Of a stretch of 64,000 nt of DNA, positions 16,445 through 26,317 are shown piece after piece. Under the pieces are notes generated by a model, which saw only the letters and a program-made list of their open reading frames with translations, did no database searches and was not told the DNA's origin. This DNA is from Calothrix sp. FI2-JRJ7 (GTDB lineage: Bacteria > Cyanobacteriota > Cyanobacteriia > Cyanobacteriales > Nostocaceae), in assembly GCA_019359675.1 (NCBI GenBank), contig JAHHGX010000080.1:118960-182959 (forward strand), written 5' to 3'. The first letter of the stretch is position 1; each line of letters begins with the position of its first letter. The translations under genes and the position numbers were made by a program.

Positions 16445-17590
16445 ATGTTATTAAAAGGACTTGAAGTTGCCCCTTCTCAAATTTGTGGCAGTATTCGTAT
16501 TGTGCCCCTTATTCGTCGTAAAATTCGTGGAGATTTACGATTACAACGTCGTAACTACGATGCTAAATATAGCATTGTTTCACTCGAAGATGATATGCAG
16601 TATATGTCTTACATACCTCATGGTATGGTAATGTCTTGGAATGATGATGGTAGTGCTGTGGCTAATATTGGCGCCAATATCATTAAAAAAGATGGTAAAA
16701 GTGGTAAAAGTGGACGTAATGTGCAAGTAATGCAACGTATGGCAAAACGTGAAACCAAAAATTCATTACGGTTCCTACCATTACATCTGGCAATGGAAGG
16801 TTTTCTATCGTTATATTTCAATGGTCCCAAAATTGCATGGGAAGAATATTCAAGGTATGCACTTACTTATGGGTTGGGTTGCCGTAGCGAATATTCATAC
16901 TCAGGACGTGCGATAGTTGGGTTAGAAGAAGCACTACGCGTTTTTGAAATTCATCCAAACCAAGTAGGAGTACTAATATATGTTGCTGACGCATTAGCAT
17001 CAGCGTTTGTTGTCTCCACACCTGAAGACTACCTTTGTTTACACTATACCTTGCTCGAAGATTTTTACGGCGAGTTAATATATCAATATGCATCATTATA
17101 TGATAAAACTTATGAGATGAGCTTATCTATTGATGCATCTAAAGTTAATAACTTAGCTGACTTGAGAAGCGCTGTTGTTAAAATGCGTTCCGACTGGGCA
17201 ACATTTCATCAAGGAACAATGTCAACTGGATTAATTGGACGCTCAGTAAAATCAAAAACAGTATATACAGTAGGTCGTTTTCAAGTACAACGATTTATGA
17301 CAAATGTCAATTCACCTTTAGATGTAAATAATGAAAATCATATTGGTGAAGTTATATTACGTGATAATGGAGAGGTAGAATATTTACATACATATCGCCT
17401 TTCCCAACAGCAAATAAATCGAGTCTACTATCTGGGCAAACTTGACGAAAATAATTGGAATATTTCCCAGACAGCCAAAGCTTTATTACGAACCGATGAT
17501 GAATTTGTCTTGATAATGGAGGAACTTGGCTTTGGGTATTTATTTACACAGAAGTTACGTGATAAAGCGCGTAAAAAAGCTTTCAAATAA
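16445..17590 (+). CDS. ARPP-2-like protein, partner of the TROVE protein
   Basis: 381 aa. The N-terminus (LEVAPSQICGSIRIVPLIRR..RGDLRLQRRNYDA) and the YIPHGMVMSWNDDGS block match what I recall of ARPP-2 proteins, a domain of unknown biochemistry that Aravind's group linked to ADP-ribosylglycohydrolase and RNA-repair contexts. The C-terminal ~60 residues look like a Fis/HTH_8-type helix-turn-helix (NNWNISQTAKALLRT). It is translationally linked to the TROVE/vWA gene. Together they may form an RNA-surveillance or stress module; the function is inferred from the neighbour only. Confidence 0.6.
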   Translation: MLLKGLEVAPSQICGSIRIVPLIRRKIRGDLRLQRRNYDAKYSIVSLEDDMQYMSYIPHGMVMSWNDDGSAVANIGANIIKKDGKSGKSGRNVQVMQRMAKRETKNSLRFLPLHLAMEGFLSLYFNGPKIAWEEYSRYALTYGLGCRSEYSYSGRAIVGLEEALRVFEIHPNQVGVLIYVADALASAFVVSTPEDYLCLHYTLLEDFYGELIYQYASLYDKTYEMSLSIDASKVNNLADLRSAVVKMRSDWATFHQGTMSTGLIGRSVKSKTVYTVGRFQVQRFMTNVNSPLDVNNENHIGEVILRDNGEVEYLHTYRLSQQQINRVYYLGKLDENNWNISQTAKALLRTDDEFVLIMEELGFGYLFTQKLRDKARKKAFK

Positions 17591-17593
17591 ATT

Positions 17594-17710
17594 AGGACTT
17601 ACGCTGCATAAACCTGGTTTCTACGCATTCATTGTCGCAGACAAATCGTCATTTTTATTACATTCTATCAACGAAGAACCCAGGTTTCTAGGTTTTCATG
17701 CGTAAGTCCT
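17594..17710. repeat. Compound palindromic repeat
   Basis: Outer inverted repeat AGGACTTACGC/GCGTAAGTCCT encloses a GAAACC-family unit (AAACCTGGTTTCT at 17610; GAACCCAGGTTTCT near 17676). Follows the operon stop directly and may end its transcription. Confidence 0.75.
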
Positions 17711-17805
17711 GTAAATTTATCTAATCTTTACTAAACTGGCGCCAAAATTCGCATAAAAATCTTGAGTAAAAGTGAAGAATAAATAAATCACTTTGAAATA
17801 AACTT

Positions 17806-18198
17806 ATGAAGTCACATCGTTTTTGGATTATTGCCTTTTGGTTCTACTTAGGTATTTTATTAGCTATCTCCATATCAGCGTACTTGAAGGTTATACCAAC
17901 AGAAATAGCAAGGTTTCCTTACTACGATACCGTTTTACACTTTGTTTTACTAGGAATTGCCGCTTACTTGAGTCATCTTGCCTTAAACAAACGACAACTT
18001 CATATACTTGGTACTGCCTTACCTCTGGCGCCGTTTATAGTATTCTTCTTCTGTATACTAGACGAAATCATCCAAAAATTTACACCGCATCGCAGTGCAG
18101 ATATTGTAGACCTTATCGCTGACGTATGCGGTATTATTGTATTTACCTATCTTGCCGAACATACCTCCATACGCAAAACATCACAATTTCATAATTAG
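17806..18198 (+). CDS. VanZ-family membrane protein
   Basis: 130 aa with about four hydrophobic segments (FWIIAFWFYLGILLAISIS, TVLHFVLLGIAAYLSHLAL, LAPFIVFFFCILDEII, LIADVCGIIVFTYL). The VanZ signature DE..Q.FTPHRSADIVDLIADVCG is present. The family is loosely tied to glycopeptide resistance and the cell envelope; the cyanobacterial role is unknown. A terminator-like hairpin follows. Confidence 0.85.
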   Translation: MKSHRFWIIAFWFYLGILLAISISAYLKVIPTEIARFPYYDTVLHFVLLGIAAYLSHLALNKRQLHILGTALPLAPFIVFFFCILDEIIQKFTPHRSADIVDLIADVCGIIVFTYLAEHTSIRKTSQFHN

Positions 18199-18244
18199 GC
18201 CAGTTAACCTAATAAGATATTATTGATGACATAAACCTATATTG

Positions 18245-18270
18245 TGGAATGGGCATTTTTGCCCGTTCCA
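18245..18270 (+). terminator. Short hairpin after the VanZ gene
   Basis: TGGAATGGGC and GCCCGTTCCA pair (one G-T wobble) around ATTTTT. Placed 47 bp after the stop; no strong T tract follows. Confidence 0.55.
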
Positions 18271-18388
18271 ATTGTTGGGAGATGCTCACCTACAAGAAAT
18301 AAGTAAATATTTTTTATTTGGAAGTCCCTAAGCATGTTTTAGTGTAATATTAAATTAATGATTATGTAAAATTAGCTTAAGCTTAGTT

Positions 18389-18679
18389 ATGGGAATTGAA
18401 GAATTATTATTGCCACTACGAGAAGAAATACTACAAATTGCAGCTAAACATGGTGCTTATAACGTGCGGGTGTTTGGTTCTGTAGCTAGAGGTGAAGCTT
18501 CTGTAAATAGTGATGTCGATTTTTTAGTAGAAATCGAACCCAAGCGGAGTTTATTTGATTATATTGCCTTAATACAAGATTTAACAAAATTACTAGGACG
18601 TAAAGTAGATGTAGCTGAACCCGAAAGTCTACATGATTTAATTAAAGAAAAAGTATTAAGAGAAGCTGTTATATTATGA
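18389..18679 (+). CDS. mntA: MntA-type nucleotidyltransferase antitoxin
   Basis: 96 aa minimal nucleotidyltransferase. The GSVARGEA...SDVDFLVE motif (GSx10DxD) around residues 32-48 is intact. MntA proteins AMPylate and so inactivate the partner HEPN RNase. The ATG of the partner overlaps the stop by 4 bp (ATGA), typical of coupled toxin-antitoxin genes. Confidence 0.88.
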   Translation: MGIEELLLPLREEILQIAAKHGAYNVRVFGSVARGEASVNSDVDFLVEIEPKRSLFDYIALIQDLTKLLGRKVDVAEPESLHDLIKEKVLREAVIL

Positions 18680-19017
18680 AGGACGAACGCTTGTATTTAA
18701 GTAATATAAAAGAATGCATTGAACGAATAGAAGAATACACTGTTGGTGGAAGAGATGTTTTTATGCAAACTCCGATGATTCAAGATGCAGTCATCAGAAA
18801 GTTTGAAATTATTGGTGAGGCAACCAAAAGATTATCTCCTGAGTTGAGGTCTACATATTCTGATGTTCCTTGGCAACAGATGGCAGGTTTACGAGATGTA
18901 CTGATTCATGATTATTTAAAAGTAAACCTCAACTTAATTTGGCAGATTATTGAGGAAAATTTACATGAGCTTAAAGAACAGGTATCAGCTATTCTTCAAA
19001 GTTTAACTAAGAACTGA
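18676..19017 (+). CDS. hepT: HepT-type HEPN RNase toxin (DUF86)
   Basis: 113 aa, all-helical HEPN fold. The RNase motif R-x4-H appears as RDVLIHDY near residue 75; the AMPylated Tyr target is the Y two residues after His. It would cleave RNA when free and be silenced by MntA-mediated AMPylation. Function is from the HepT/MntA family; both key motifs are intact, so the module looks active. Confidence 0.88.
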   Translation: MKDERLYLSNIKECIERIEEYTVGGRDVFMQTPMIQDAVIRKFEIIGEATKRLSPELRSTYSDVPWQQMAGLRDVLIHDYLKVNLNLIWQIIEENLHELKEQVSAILQSLTKN

Positions 19018-19119
19018 TGCAATACTCCTCGCTTAAAGTGTACTGGGGTTGCGGGAAAAGGTTTAAAAAGCACGTGGATAAAAATTTTTCCTTTTCCCTT
19101 TCCCCAAAACCGAACAGTG

Positions 19120-19255
19120 TTAGCGTCGTCCTTGTGCAACTTGTCTTTGAAGTTCAGCAACTGCATCCTTTGCCGACATAGGTGTCCGGTTTGGATGAGC
19201 GTTCATTTACTCGCAACTCAGATTCACTCATTTTTTTGTAATCAGGTTTACTCAT
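19120..19255 (-). pseudogene. Frameshifted small protein (DUF6887-like)
   Basis: Frame one reads MSKPDYKKMSESELRVNERSS from 19255; the other frame continues AHPNRTPMSAKDAVAELQRQ and stops at 19120. Joined, they look like the short cyanobacterial proteins that begin M..PDY..MS..ELR. A single frameshift near 19200 splits them. It lies 22 bp after the AtzH-like gene on the same strand. Confidence 0.5.
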
Positions 19256-19277
19256 TTTATTAATGTCTCCCTATTTA

Positions 19278-19664
19278 TTAGATAGGTAGAAGTGAAACAT
19301 GTGCCGAAACAACTTTCCACCCAATGTCAAATTTATACCACATTTGACTTTGCCTTCCTTGACGTTCTACTCCATCCATTACGCGACGAAATTCTAATGT
19401 CACGCTTGCAAAATTACTATCAAAGGTAACAACTTTTAAGTTATAAATTTCTCGTTTAATGTTGTATGTGGGTCGCGATGCACGAAATGCGCGTATTTCA
19501 TCACTTCCATATAAATTCTCTGCTAACCCAAATCGCACTACTTCAGGCGCCTGCCAAAACAGTTCATCCATCACTTCTAAGTTATTATTACAGAGGGCAT
19601 CCTCGTATTTCATATATAAATCAGTCAGTTCGGCAACAATTGCAGCATCATTTACAATAGTCAT
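19278..19664 (-). CDS. AtzH-like / HpxZ-type (DUF3225) protein
   Basis: 128 aa with a cone-shaped SnoaL/NTF2-like fold pattern: DLYMKYEDALCNNNLEVMDELFW, EVVRFGLAENLYGSDEIRAFRASR, WKVVSAHVS. This matches AtzH-like/HpxZ proteins, which accompany amidohydrolases in oxalurate, cyanurate or related nitrogen catabolism. No amidase gene is adjacent here, so the substrate context is missing. Divergent from the NmrA-like gene with only 33 bp between starts. Confidence 0.8.
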   Translation of the reverse strand: MTIVNDAAIVAELTDLYMKYEDALCNNNLEVMDELFWQAPEVVRFGLAENLYGSDEIRAFRASRPTYNIKREIYNLKVVTFDSNFASVTLEFRRVMDGVERQGRQSQMWYKFDIGWKVVSAHVSLLPI

Positions 19665-19697
19665 TACAACCTCCAGATAGCAGCATAGTGAGTCTTA

Positions 19698-20561
19698 ATG
19701 TTAAATATACTTGTAACAGGCGCCACTGGAAATGTCGGGAAAGAACTAGTTTGCTTATTAACTGACCAAGACTGCCATATTTATGCAGCAGTCAGAAATC
19801 CTGAACAAGCTAAAAAAATATTAGGTGATTCGAGTAAAATTAGTTACGTTGAATTTGACTTTACAAAGCCAAGCACTTTTACAAACGCTTTTCGTCAAAT
19901 AAACAAAGTTTTCTTGGTACGTCCACCTGCACTTGCCAATATTCGCGAAATTGCTCCAGCACTAGAAGCGGCAAAACAAGCAGGTATCGAGCAAATCGTA
20001 TTTCTTTCTATAGCCGGCGCCGAGCGTAATCGAATTGTACCGCATTCCAAAATCGAACGCTACATCAATCAACTAGAAATAGGCGCCACATTTTTACGTG
20101 CAGGTTTTTTCATGCAGAACCTCAACACTGTACATCTAGAAGATATCAAAACCCGTGGTGAATTATTTATGCCAGCAGGGAATGGTAAAACAAGCTTTAT
20201 TGATATACGTGATATTGCCGCAGTCGCAACACGCGCACTGTTAGAAAACGAACATATCAATAAAGCATATACCCTTACAGGTAGCGAAGCTTTAACGTAT
20301 TATCAAGTAGCTGATATATTTACCGAAGTTTTAAATAAACCAATTAAATACACAAATCCTTCGCTAATAAGTTTTATTATTACAATGCGTGCTAGAGGAT
20401 TACCAATTAATTTTATTCTGATAATGGCAGCAATATATACAACAACACGTTTGGGACTAGCAAGTCAAATTACACCAGAAACAGAGCAATTACTTAACCG
20501 TCCTCCATTAACCATGCGTGATTATGTTCAACACTACCAACAATATTGGGTGAATAGTTAG
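19698..20561 (+). CDS. NmrA-like NAD(P)-binding oxidoreductase (atypical SDR)
   Basis: 287 aa. The N-terminal Rossmann motif VTGATGNVGKEL is clear; the LSIAGAERN region replaces the classical YxxxK active site, as in NmrA/HSCARG-type proteins. Substrate unknown. A distant paralogue is at 38638-39564. The stop overlaps the stop of the convergent giant kinase by 4 bp. Confidence 0.88.
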   Translation: MLNILVTGATGNVGKELVCLLTDQDCHIYAAVRNPEQAKKILGDSSKISYVEFDFTKPSTFTNAFRQINKVFLVRPPALANIREIAPALEAAKQAGIEQIVFLSIAGAERNRIVPHSKIERYINQLEIGATFLRAGFFMQNLNTVHLEDIKTRGELFMPAGNGKTSFIDIRDIAAVATRALLENEHINKAYTLTGSEALTYYQVADIFTEVLNKPIKYTNPSLISFIITMRARGLPINFILIMAAIYTTTRLGLASQITPETEQLLNRPPLTMRDYVQHYQQYWVNS

Positions 20562-23500
20562 GTTTGGTGTATTGGAATTTCAATGCAGAATTTAGTACCT
20601 TTTCCTGGCGCAGAATCACACCATAGTTTACCGTGATGTTTTTCGGTAATGATTTGATAGCTGATGGAAAGCCCTAAACCAGTACCTTTACCTATGGGTT
20701 TGGTAGTGAAAAATGGGTCGAATAGGCGCCCATGCACGTTGTCTGAAATTCCGCTACCGTTATCGGCTATTGTAATTTTAACCCAACTGTTATCTTGTAC
20801 AGTGGTATGTATCCAAATCGTATTTAAATTACTCTCTATCTCTGTAAAACTACGTCCTTGATTAGTTTCTTCAAGAGCGTCGATTGCATTAGTTAGTAAA
20901 TTCATAAATACCTGGTTAAGTTGTCCAGCATAGCATTCAACTAACGGTAATTCCCCATACTCTTTAATAATTTGAATTTCCGGACGATGGGCACTTGCCT
21001 CAAAGCGATGGCGCAAAATTAACAGCGCATTGTCAATACCTTCATGTAAATTGACGGCTTTAAATTCGGCTTCATCCAAACGGGAGAAATTGCGAAGCGA
21101 CAGAACAATTTCGCGAATTCGCTCTGTACCCACTTGCATAGAGCGTAGAAGTTCAGGAAAATCTTCCCTTAGAAAAACTAAATCGATGTCTTCTATTTGT
21201 TCTTGAATAGCTTGTGGAGGATTTGGAAGATACTGCTGGTAAGCTTGCACTAATTCTAAAATATCATGGGCGTAACTATTAACATGCTCTAGGTTGCTAT
21301 AAATAAAACCGACAGGATTGTTTATCTCATGCGCGACACCTGCTACCAATTGACCTAGTGCCGACATTTTCTCTGTTTGAATCATCTGGGTTTGAGTACG
21401 GTGCAGTTCTTCTAAGGTATTGTTAAGTTGAGTGTTTTTGTCGCTTAATTCCTGAGTACGCTCTACCACCCGCTTTTCTAGTTCTTGTTGGGCTTGTTGT
21501 AAATCTTGTAGTGCTTGTTGGGCTTGTTGATAAAGTCTTGCATTTTCTAAGGATATTGCAGCTTGATATGAAAGTAAGTGAATAACTTCCAGGTTGCTTT
21601 TTGCAAATACAGAAGAAGTGATTTTATTTTCCAGATATAAAATACCTACTACATGTCCTTGGTTAACAATTGGTGTGCATAATACACTTTTTGGCTGATT
21701 CAAAAGCATATATTCGCCAATCACCCCTGGAATATCTGTTTGACAATTATCTATCACAACAGTTAATTGGGTATTTTTGACGTAATTAATTATTGTTATT
21801 GGTAGATATTTACAAGTATCAATTGGTTCGGAAGTTAGAATACTTTTAATTTCACCTTGTGTTTTGTTCTCGTGATTTATAAAAGTAATTGCTCGTACTT
21901 GCCAAGTATTTTCTTCGGGAAGAATTAAGACAGTTTTTAGGGCGCCAGAGTTTTCTAAGATAATTTTAGTTACTGTCGTAATTAATTCATCTACTTCGAT
22001 ACTGCTAGAAATCGCAATAGCCGCTTTGAGGACGGAAGTAAAATCTAGAACATCGCAAATACTGCTGTTACTAGCAGTGAAACTACAAGTTGATGTAGAA
22101 ATTGAACTACGGGCAATAGTCCCAATCGTTTCTAGGGGATTTAGGTTGAGTCGTCGCTGTTGCAGGATTGGTTTGAGAAGTTGGGGATAGTGTTTTTCTA
22201 AATCATCAGTTTTGGCTTTCGCTCCCCAGCGTGCGTAGCAGTAGTATGCTTCTTCCATATAACCTGCGGCCACTTTATGTTTGCCCCAGTCGAGATAAAA
22301 TTTGGCGCCGAGTTCGTTCGCAAGCGCTTCTTCTTGAATGTAGCCGTTAGCTTTGGCACCAGCAATAGCCTTGTCATATAACTCAATAGCTTCTGTTTTC
22401 TGCCCTAAAATACGATATTTTTCTGCCTCTACTAACTCAAATCGATGCAAATGATTCATTGGTGCATGATTTGCCCACTGTTGCATGGTGTCCTGATTTT
22501 GTGCTACCTGCTGTAAAATCCTCTGTTGTTCTTCGGGTGATGACGTAGGAAATAAAGCCAGTTGCAGCAGCGAATCATAAAGGTTCAGCACTGGGATACT
22601 CGCCATCGCATATCCCGAACCAGAATATTGTTTTGCTAATACTGCATATTCCACTGCCAAATCCAGTTCTTTAAACAGATAACAAAGTATCAATTTGTTC
22701 ACAAAGAAATGCCATAAACCAGTGGCATCATTAGTTTGCTCATGTAAAGCCAGCATTGACTTTTCCGAGTAAATGGCGCCGATTAATTCCCAAGGATTAG
22801 CTTTTGACTCAATTAGATTCAAAGCTACTTGGTGGTAAATATTGTTGTAATTGAGTGCGGTTTTTTGGTTAATTTTTTCTAGGGCTGCTCCATAAATTGC
22901 TAATTCCGAAGCTAGTTTGGTTAATTCTTGACCACAAATGTAAGCATGGAAGCAATAAATGAAGGCAGCATAACCAGCAAATGCCAAGTCCCCACAATCT
23001 AACCCACTCGTATAGGCTTTTAGTAATGGCTTGAGCGTTGCTGTTACTGGCTCAACCCAGTGGGTGATAAAATGATGAACGATAACGAGAACTCTTGCTT
23101 CGTATTCCCGTTCTGGAAACTTGGACAGTAGTTGCAATGCTAACTGACCAAATTCATAACCTATAAAGATACTACCAGGTTGACCACACAGTATGAGTCC
23201 ATACACTGAGTAGGCAAAGGCAGAGGCAGAAGTATTTCCATGTTGGACACAAAGCGCAACTTCCTTCACCACCAAAAGGCGATGGAGTTCAGCTTTTGCC
23301 AGATAAGCAGGAGTATCTACTTTGACTAAGACACGCAAAGCAGCACGTAATTCTGGATTCTGCATCTCTGGCAAATCAGCCAACTGTGTAACTGTTCTGC
23401 CACTCAAACTAGCTTGAAGCTCTTGTAATGCTAGTCCAAAGTCCTCCAAAGTTGGTTCTTTTGGAAACTCGATACCAATTGCCTGTAAAAATTCCATAGC

Positions 23501-26128
23501 AGTATCGATTGCTGCAAATAATTTTCCTTGAACTGTGTAAGCTTCAATTTTTATTTCATACACTTTGGCTGTATCAATAATAGCTTTTGTCTGTTGTAAA
23601 ACCAATGAAGCAAAATCTTCCATTGCGTCAAGTTCACCACACAGATAACTGACTTCGGTTGCTTCGCTATACAAACTTAAGCTCAAATTGTAGTTAAATT
23701 GCCAAGAGTCGGATCCTAGTAGCTGGATACCTATTTTTAGGTAAGCCATTGCGGAACTGTATGCAGTTGACGCTTTTGCCTTTTTGCCAGCAATGAGATT
23801 TAACTGGGCAAGTTCATAACGTTCTTCCAGTTGATGAAAATGTTCAATCCCAATATTTAGCTGATTGGTAATCGTAAAAATCTGATCTTCTAGTTGAGAT
23901 TCTGGAGTATTCTGCCACAGCAGGCGCCCAATTTTGATATGAGTTGTCTGTTTATCGTTAAGAGAAATCAGAGAATAAGCGGCTTGTTGAACCCTGTCAT
24001 GCAAAAACCTATATTTAACAACCTGGGATTGTTCAATATTAACTTGTTGCTCCCCTATATAAAACTTATAAACCTCGCTTTGCGGTAATATAAATTCCTC
24101 CTGCAATGCTTTCCACAAAGCTATTGCCGTCTCATCTTGTGACTGTTGCGAAATAATCGCTAACGTACTCAAATCAAATTGATTACCAATACAAGCTGCT
24201 AATTTTAAAATATTCTGGGTTTCCTCTGGTAACTTCCGTAATTGCAATGCCATAAATTCAACGACATCATCAGTTAAGGCTGTTTCTCTGACTTTGATAA
24301 TATCACATTGCCACCCCCCCAAACTTTCGGGAGATGAAAGAGGGTCAAAATTAATTAACCCATCTTCATGCAAAGCCTTGAGGAATTGGCTACTAAAAAA
24401 TGGATTTCCTTTTGTTTTTTGATAAATCAACTGCGTTAACGGCTTTGCTAAATCGGTGCCACAATTAAGAGTATCGGCAACTAACTGATTCAAACTATTT
24501 TGGTTCAACGGTTGCAAAGTAATCGTATTGATTGTAGCACCAGCTTGGTTCAAATCATCCAAAGTCATCATCAAAGGATGCGCTGGAAATACTTCGTTAT
24601 CTCGATAAGCACCGATTAATAGCAAATAACTACTGTTAGACTCGCTCATTAATAATTGCATAAGTTTTAATGATGCCGAATCTGCCCATTGTAAATCATC
24701 TAAAAATATCACTAAGGGATGTTCTTTATTTTTAAAGACTTGAAGAAATTTTTTAAATAATAAATTAAAACGATTTTGAACAGCGCTACCCGATAATTCC
24801 GGAGCGAGTGGCTGCTTACCAATGATGCTTTCTAATTCGGGAATCACTTCAATTATTATCTGAGCGTTATCTCCTAATGCTTGGAGTATTTTCTTTTTCC
24901 ATTGCTTGATATCTTTATCACTTTCTGTTAGTAACTGCTCCATCAAATCACGAAAAGCTTGGACAAATGCTGAAAAAGGAATATTACGATTAAATTGGTC
25001 AAATTTCCCCTTAATAAAATATCCCCGTTGTTTGACTATAGGTTTATGAACTTCATTAACTACCGCAGTTTTTCCAATTCCAGAAAAACCAGCGACTAAC
25101 ATTAATTCGCTACGCCCAGACTGTACATTAGAGTTGTTTTCTCTATCTTCTACCCCAGAAACTCGGTTAAATGCTTCTAATAGAGCTTCAACTTCTTGAG
25201 TTCGACCGTATAATTTTTCTGGAATAATGAATCTATCACAAATATCTCGTTGAGCTATTTCAAAATATTCAATACGTTCTGTTTCTTTGAGTTGATATAA
25301 ACATTTTTCTAAATCGTGTTTTAAGCCCAATGCATTTTGATATCTATCTTCGGCATTTTTTGCCATCAACTTCATTACAATATCAGAAATAACTTGAGGA
25401 ATTTCTTGATTTACAATTGGTTCTGGTTGTTTAGCAATTTGACAATGTACTAATTCCATTGGTTCTGAGGAGATAAATGGTAATTTTCCGGTAAGTAATT
25501 CATAAAATGTTACTCCCAAAGAATAAAAATCGCTGCGATAGTCTACCCCCCGATTCATTCTTCCAGTTTGTTCAGGGGATAAATAAGCGAGAGTTCCTTC
25601 TAAGACATTGGGATTTTTTATTTCTTGAGTTTCTCTAGGTAGTAGGGAAGCGATACTAAAGTCGATTAATTTTATTTGTTTAGTTGCTGGATTAATTAAA
25701 ATATTTGCTGGTTTAATATCTTTGTGGATGACGCGGTTTTGGTAAAGATTATGGAGAATATCTGTAAGTTGAATTGCAATTGTTAAAAATTCTTCTAAAT
25801 ATGTTACGTCTAGTCTTTTAATATTTTTTCTATATTCCCGCAGTGAAACTCCTCCAAATTCCATCACCAAAGCATAACCATTGCGATATGCTTCCAAAGA
25901 TAAGGGACGAACAATTCCTGTAAAATTCAGATTAATAGCGAGCGTATACTGATTACGAAACTGCAATAATTCGTTAAAACTGGGATATTCTGAACCTAAA
26001 AGCTTGATCACCACTACTTTTGAGTCTTGCTCTCGAATGGCTCGATATACTATGGTTTTGGAACCAGCATACAATTGTTCGCCAATCTGATATCCGGCAA
26101 TGACTGGGGTATTGCTTATAGTGGTCAT
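20558..26128 (-). CDS. Ser/Thr kinase - AAA ATPase - GAF - histidine kinase hybrid
   Basis: 1856-aa cytoplasmic signalling protein. Order: eukaryotic-type kinase (1-275; catalytic HKDIKPANILI near 134, with DFS instead of DFG at the Mg loop); AAA_16/STAND-type ATPase (GFSGIGKT near 344, DDLQWAD near 476); long TPR-like helical region (600-1330); GAF (1350-1530); coiled coil with QQAQQALQDLQQAQQ; HisKA with phospho-acceptor in GVAHEINNP near 1596; HATPase (DNGSGISD near 1794, GKGTGLGLS near 1816). This matches the HstK-type hybrids of heterocystous cyanobacteria. The DFS substitution may weaken but need not abolish kinase activity. A decayed relative lies just upstream at 26318-27017. Confidence 0.93.
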   Translation of the reverse strand: MTTISNTPVIAGYQIGEQLYAGSKTIVYRAIREQDSKVVVIKLLGSEYPSFNELLQFRNQYTLAINLNFTGIVRPLSLEAYRNGYALVMEFGGVSLREYRKNIKRLDVTYLEEFLTIAIQLTDILHNLYQNRVIHKDIKPANILINPATKQIKLIDFSIASLLPRETQEIKNPNVLEGTLAYLSPEQTGRMNRGVDYRSDFYSLGVTFYELLTGKLPFISSEPMELVHCQIAKQPEPIVNQEIPQVISDIVMKLMAKNAEDRYQNALGLKHDLEKCLYQLKETERIEYFEIAQRDICDRFIIPEKLYGRTQEVEALLEAFNRVSGVEDRENNSNVQSGRSELMLVAGFSGIGKTAVVNEVHKPIVKQRGYFIKGKFDQFNRNIPFSAFVQAFRDLMEQLLTESDKDIKQWKKKILQALGDNAQIIIEVIPELESIIGKQPLAPELSGSAVQNRFNLLFKKFLQVFKNKEHPLVIFLDDLQWADSASLKLMQLLMSESNSSYLLLIGAYRDNEVFPAHPLMMTLDDLNQAGATINTITLQPLNQNSLNQLVADTLNCGTDLAKPLTQLIYQKTKGNPFFSSQFLKALHEDGLINFDPLSSPESLGGWQCDIIKVRETALTDDVVEFMALQLRKLPEETQNILKLAACIGNQFDLSTLAIISQQSQDETAIALWKALQEEFILPQSEVYKFYIGEQQVNIEQSQVVKYRFLHDRVQQAAYSLISLNDKQTTHIKIGRLLWQNTPESQLEDQIFTITNQLNIGIEHFHQLEERYELAQLNLIAGKKAKASTAYSSAMAYLKIGIQLLGSDSWQFNYNLSLSLYSEATEVSYLCGELDAMEDFASLVLQQTKAIIDTAKVYEIKIEAYTVQGKLFAAIDTAMEFLQAIGIEFPKEPTLEDFGLALQELQASLSGRTVTQLADLPEMQNPELRAALRVLVKVDTPAYLAKAELHRLLVVKEVALCVQHGNTSASAFAYSVYGLILCGQPGSIFIGYEFGQLALQLLSKFPEREYEARVLVIVHHFITHWVEPVTATLKPLLKAYTSGLDCGDLAFAGYAAFIYCFHAYICGQELTKLASELAIYGAALEKINQKTALNYNNIYHQVALNLIESKANPWELIGAIYSEKSMLALHEQTNDATGLWHFFVNKLILCYLFKELDLAVEYAVLAKQYSGSGYAMASIPVLNLYDSLLQLALFPTSSPEEQQRILQQVAQNQDTMQQWANHAPMNHLHRFELVEAEKYRILGQKTEAIELYDKAIAGAKANGYIQEEALANELGAKFYLDWGKHKVAAGYMEEAYYCYARWGAKAKTDDLEKHYPQLLKPILQQRRLNLNPLETIGTIARSSISTSTCSFTASNSSICDVLDFTSVLKAAIAISSSIEVDELITTVTKIILENSGALKTVLILPEENTWQVRAITFINHENKTQGEIKSILTSEPIDTCKYLPITIINYVKNTQLTVVIDNCQTDIPGVIGEYMLLNQPKSVLCTPIVNQGHVVGILYLENKITSSVFAKSNLEVIHLLSYQAAISLENARLYQQAQQALQDLQQAQQELEKRVVERTQELSDKNTQLNNTLEELHRTQTQMIQTEKMSALGQLVAGVAHEINNPVGFIYSNLEHVNSYAHDILELVQAYQQYLPNPPQAIQEQIEDIDLVFLREDFPELLRSMQVGTERIREIVLSLRNFSRLDEAEFKAVNLHEGIDNALLILRHRFEASAHRPEIQIIKEYGELPLVECYAGQLNQVFMNLLTNAIDALEETNQGRSFTEIESNLNTIWIHTTVQDNSWVKITIADNGSGISDNVHGRLFDPFFTTKPIGKGTGLGLSISYQIITEKHHGKLWCDSAPGKGTKFCIEIPIHQT

Positions 26129-26317
26129 TGATAATTACCTCATGTTACAAAGCTTTTTTCCTTCATAAAATTAGTATTCCCATTCGTAACTGCCTAATAT
26201 CAACAAAGTAAATTCATAATTATAAGTTTTTACTATGTTAATATTTTGTAAAATAATTTCTAAATTGAGCAAATTAAGGCAAATTTGCATAAAAATCGCA
26301 AATAAAGCTTATCAAAG

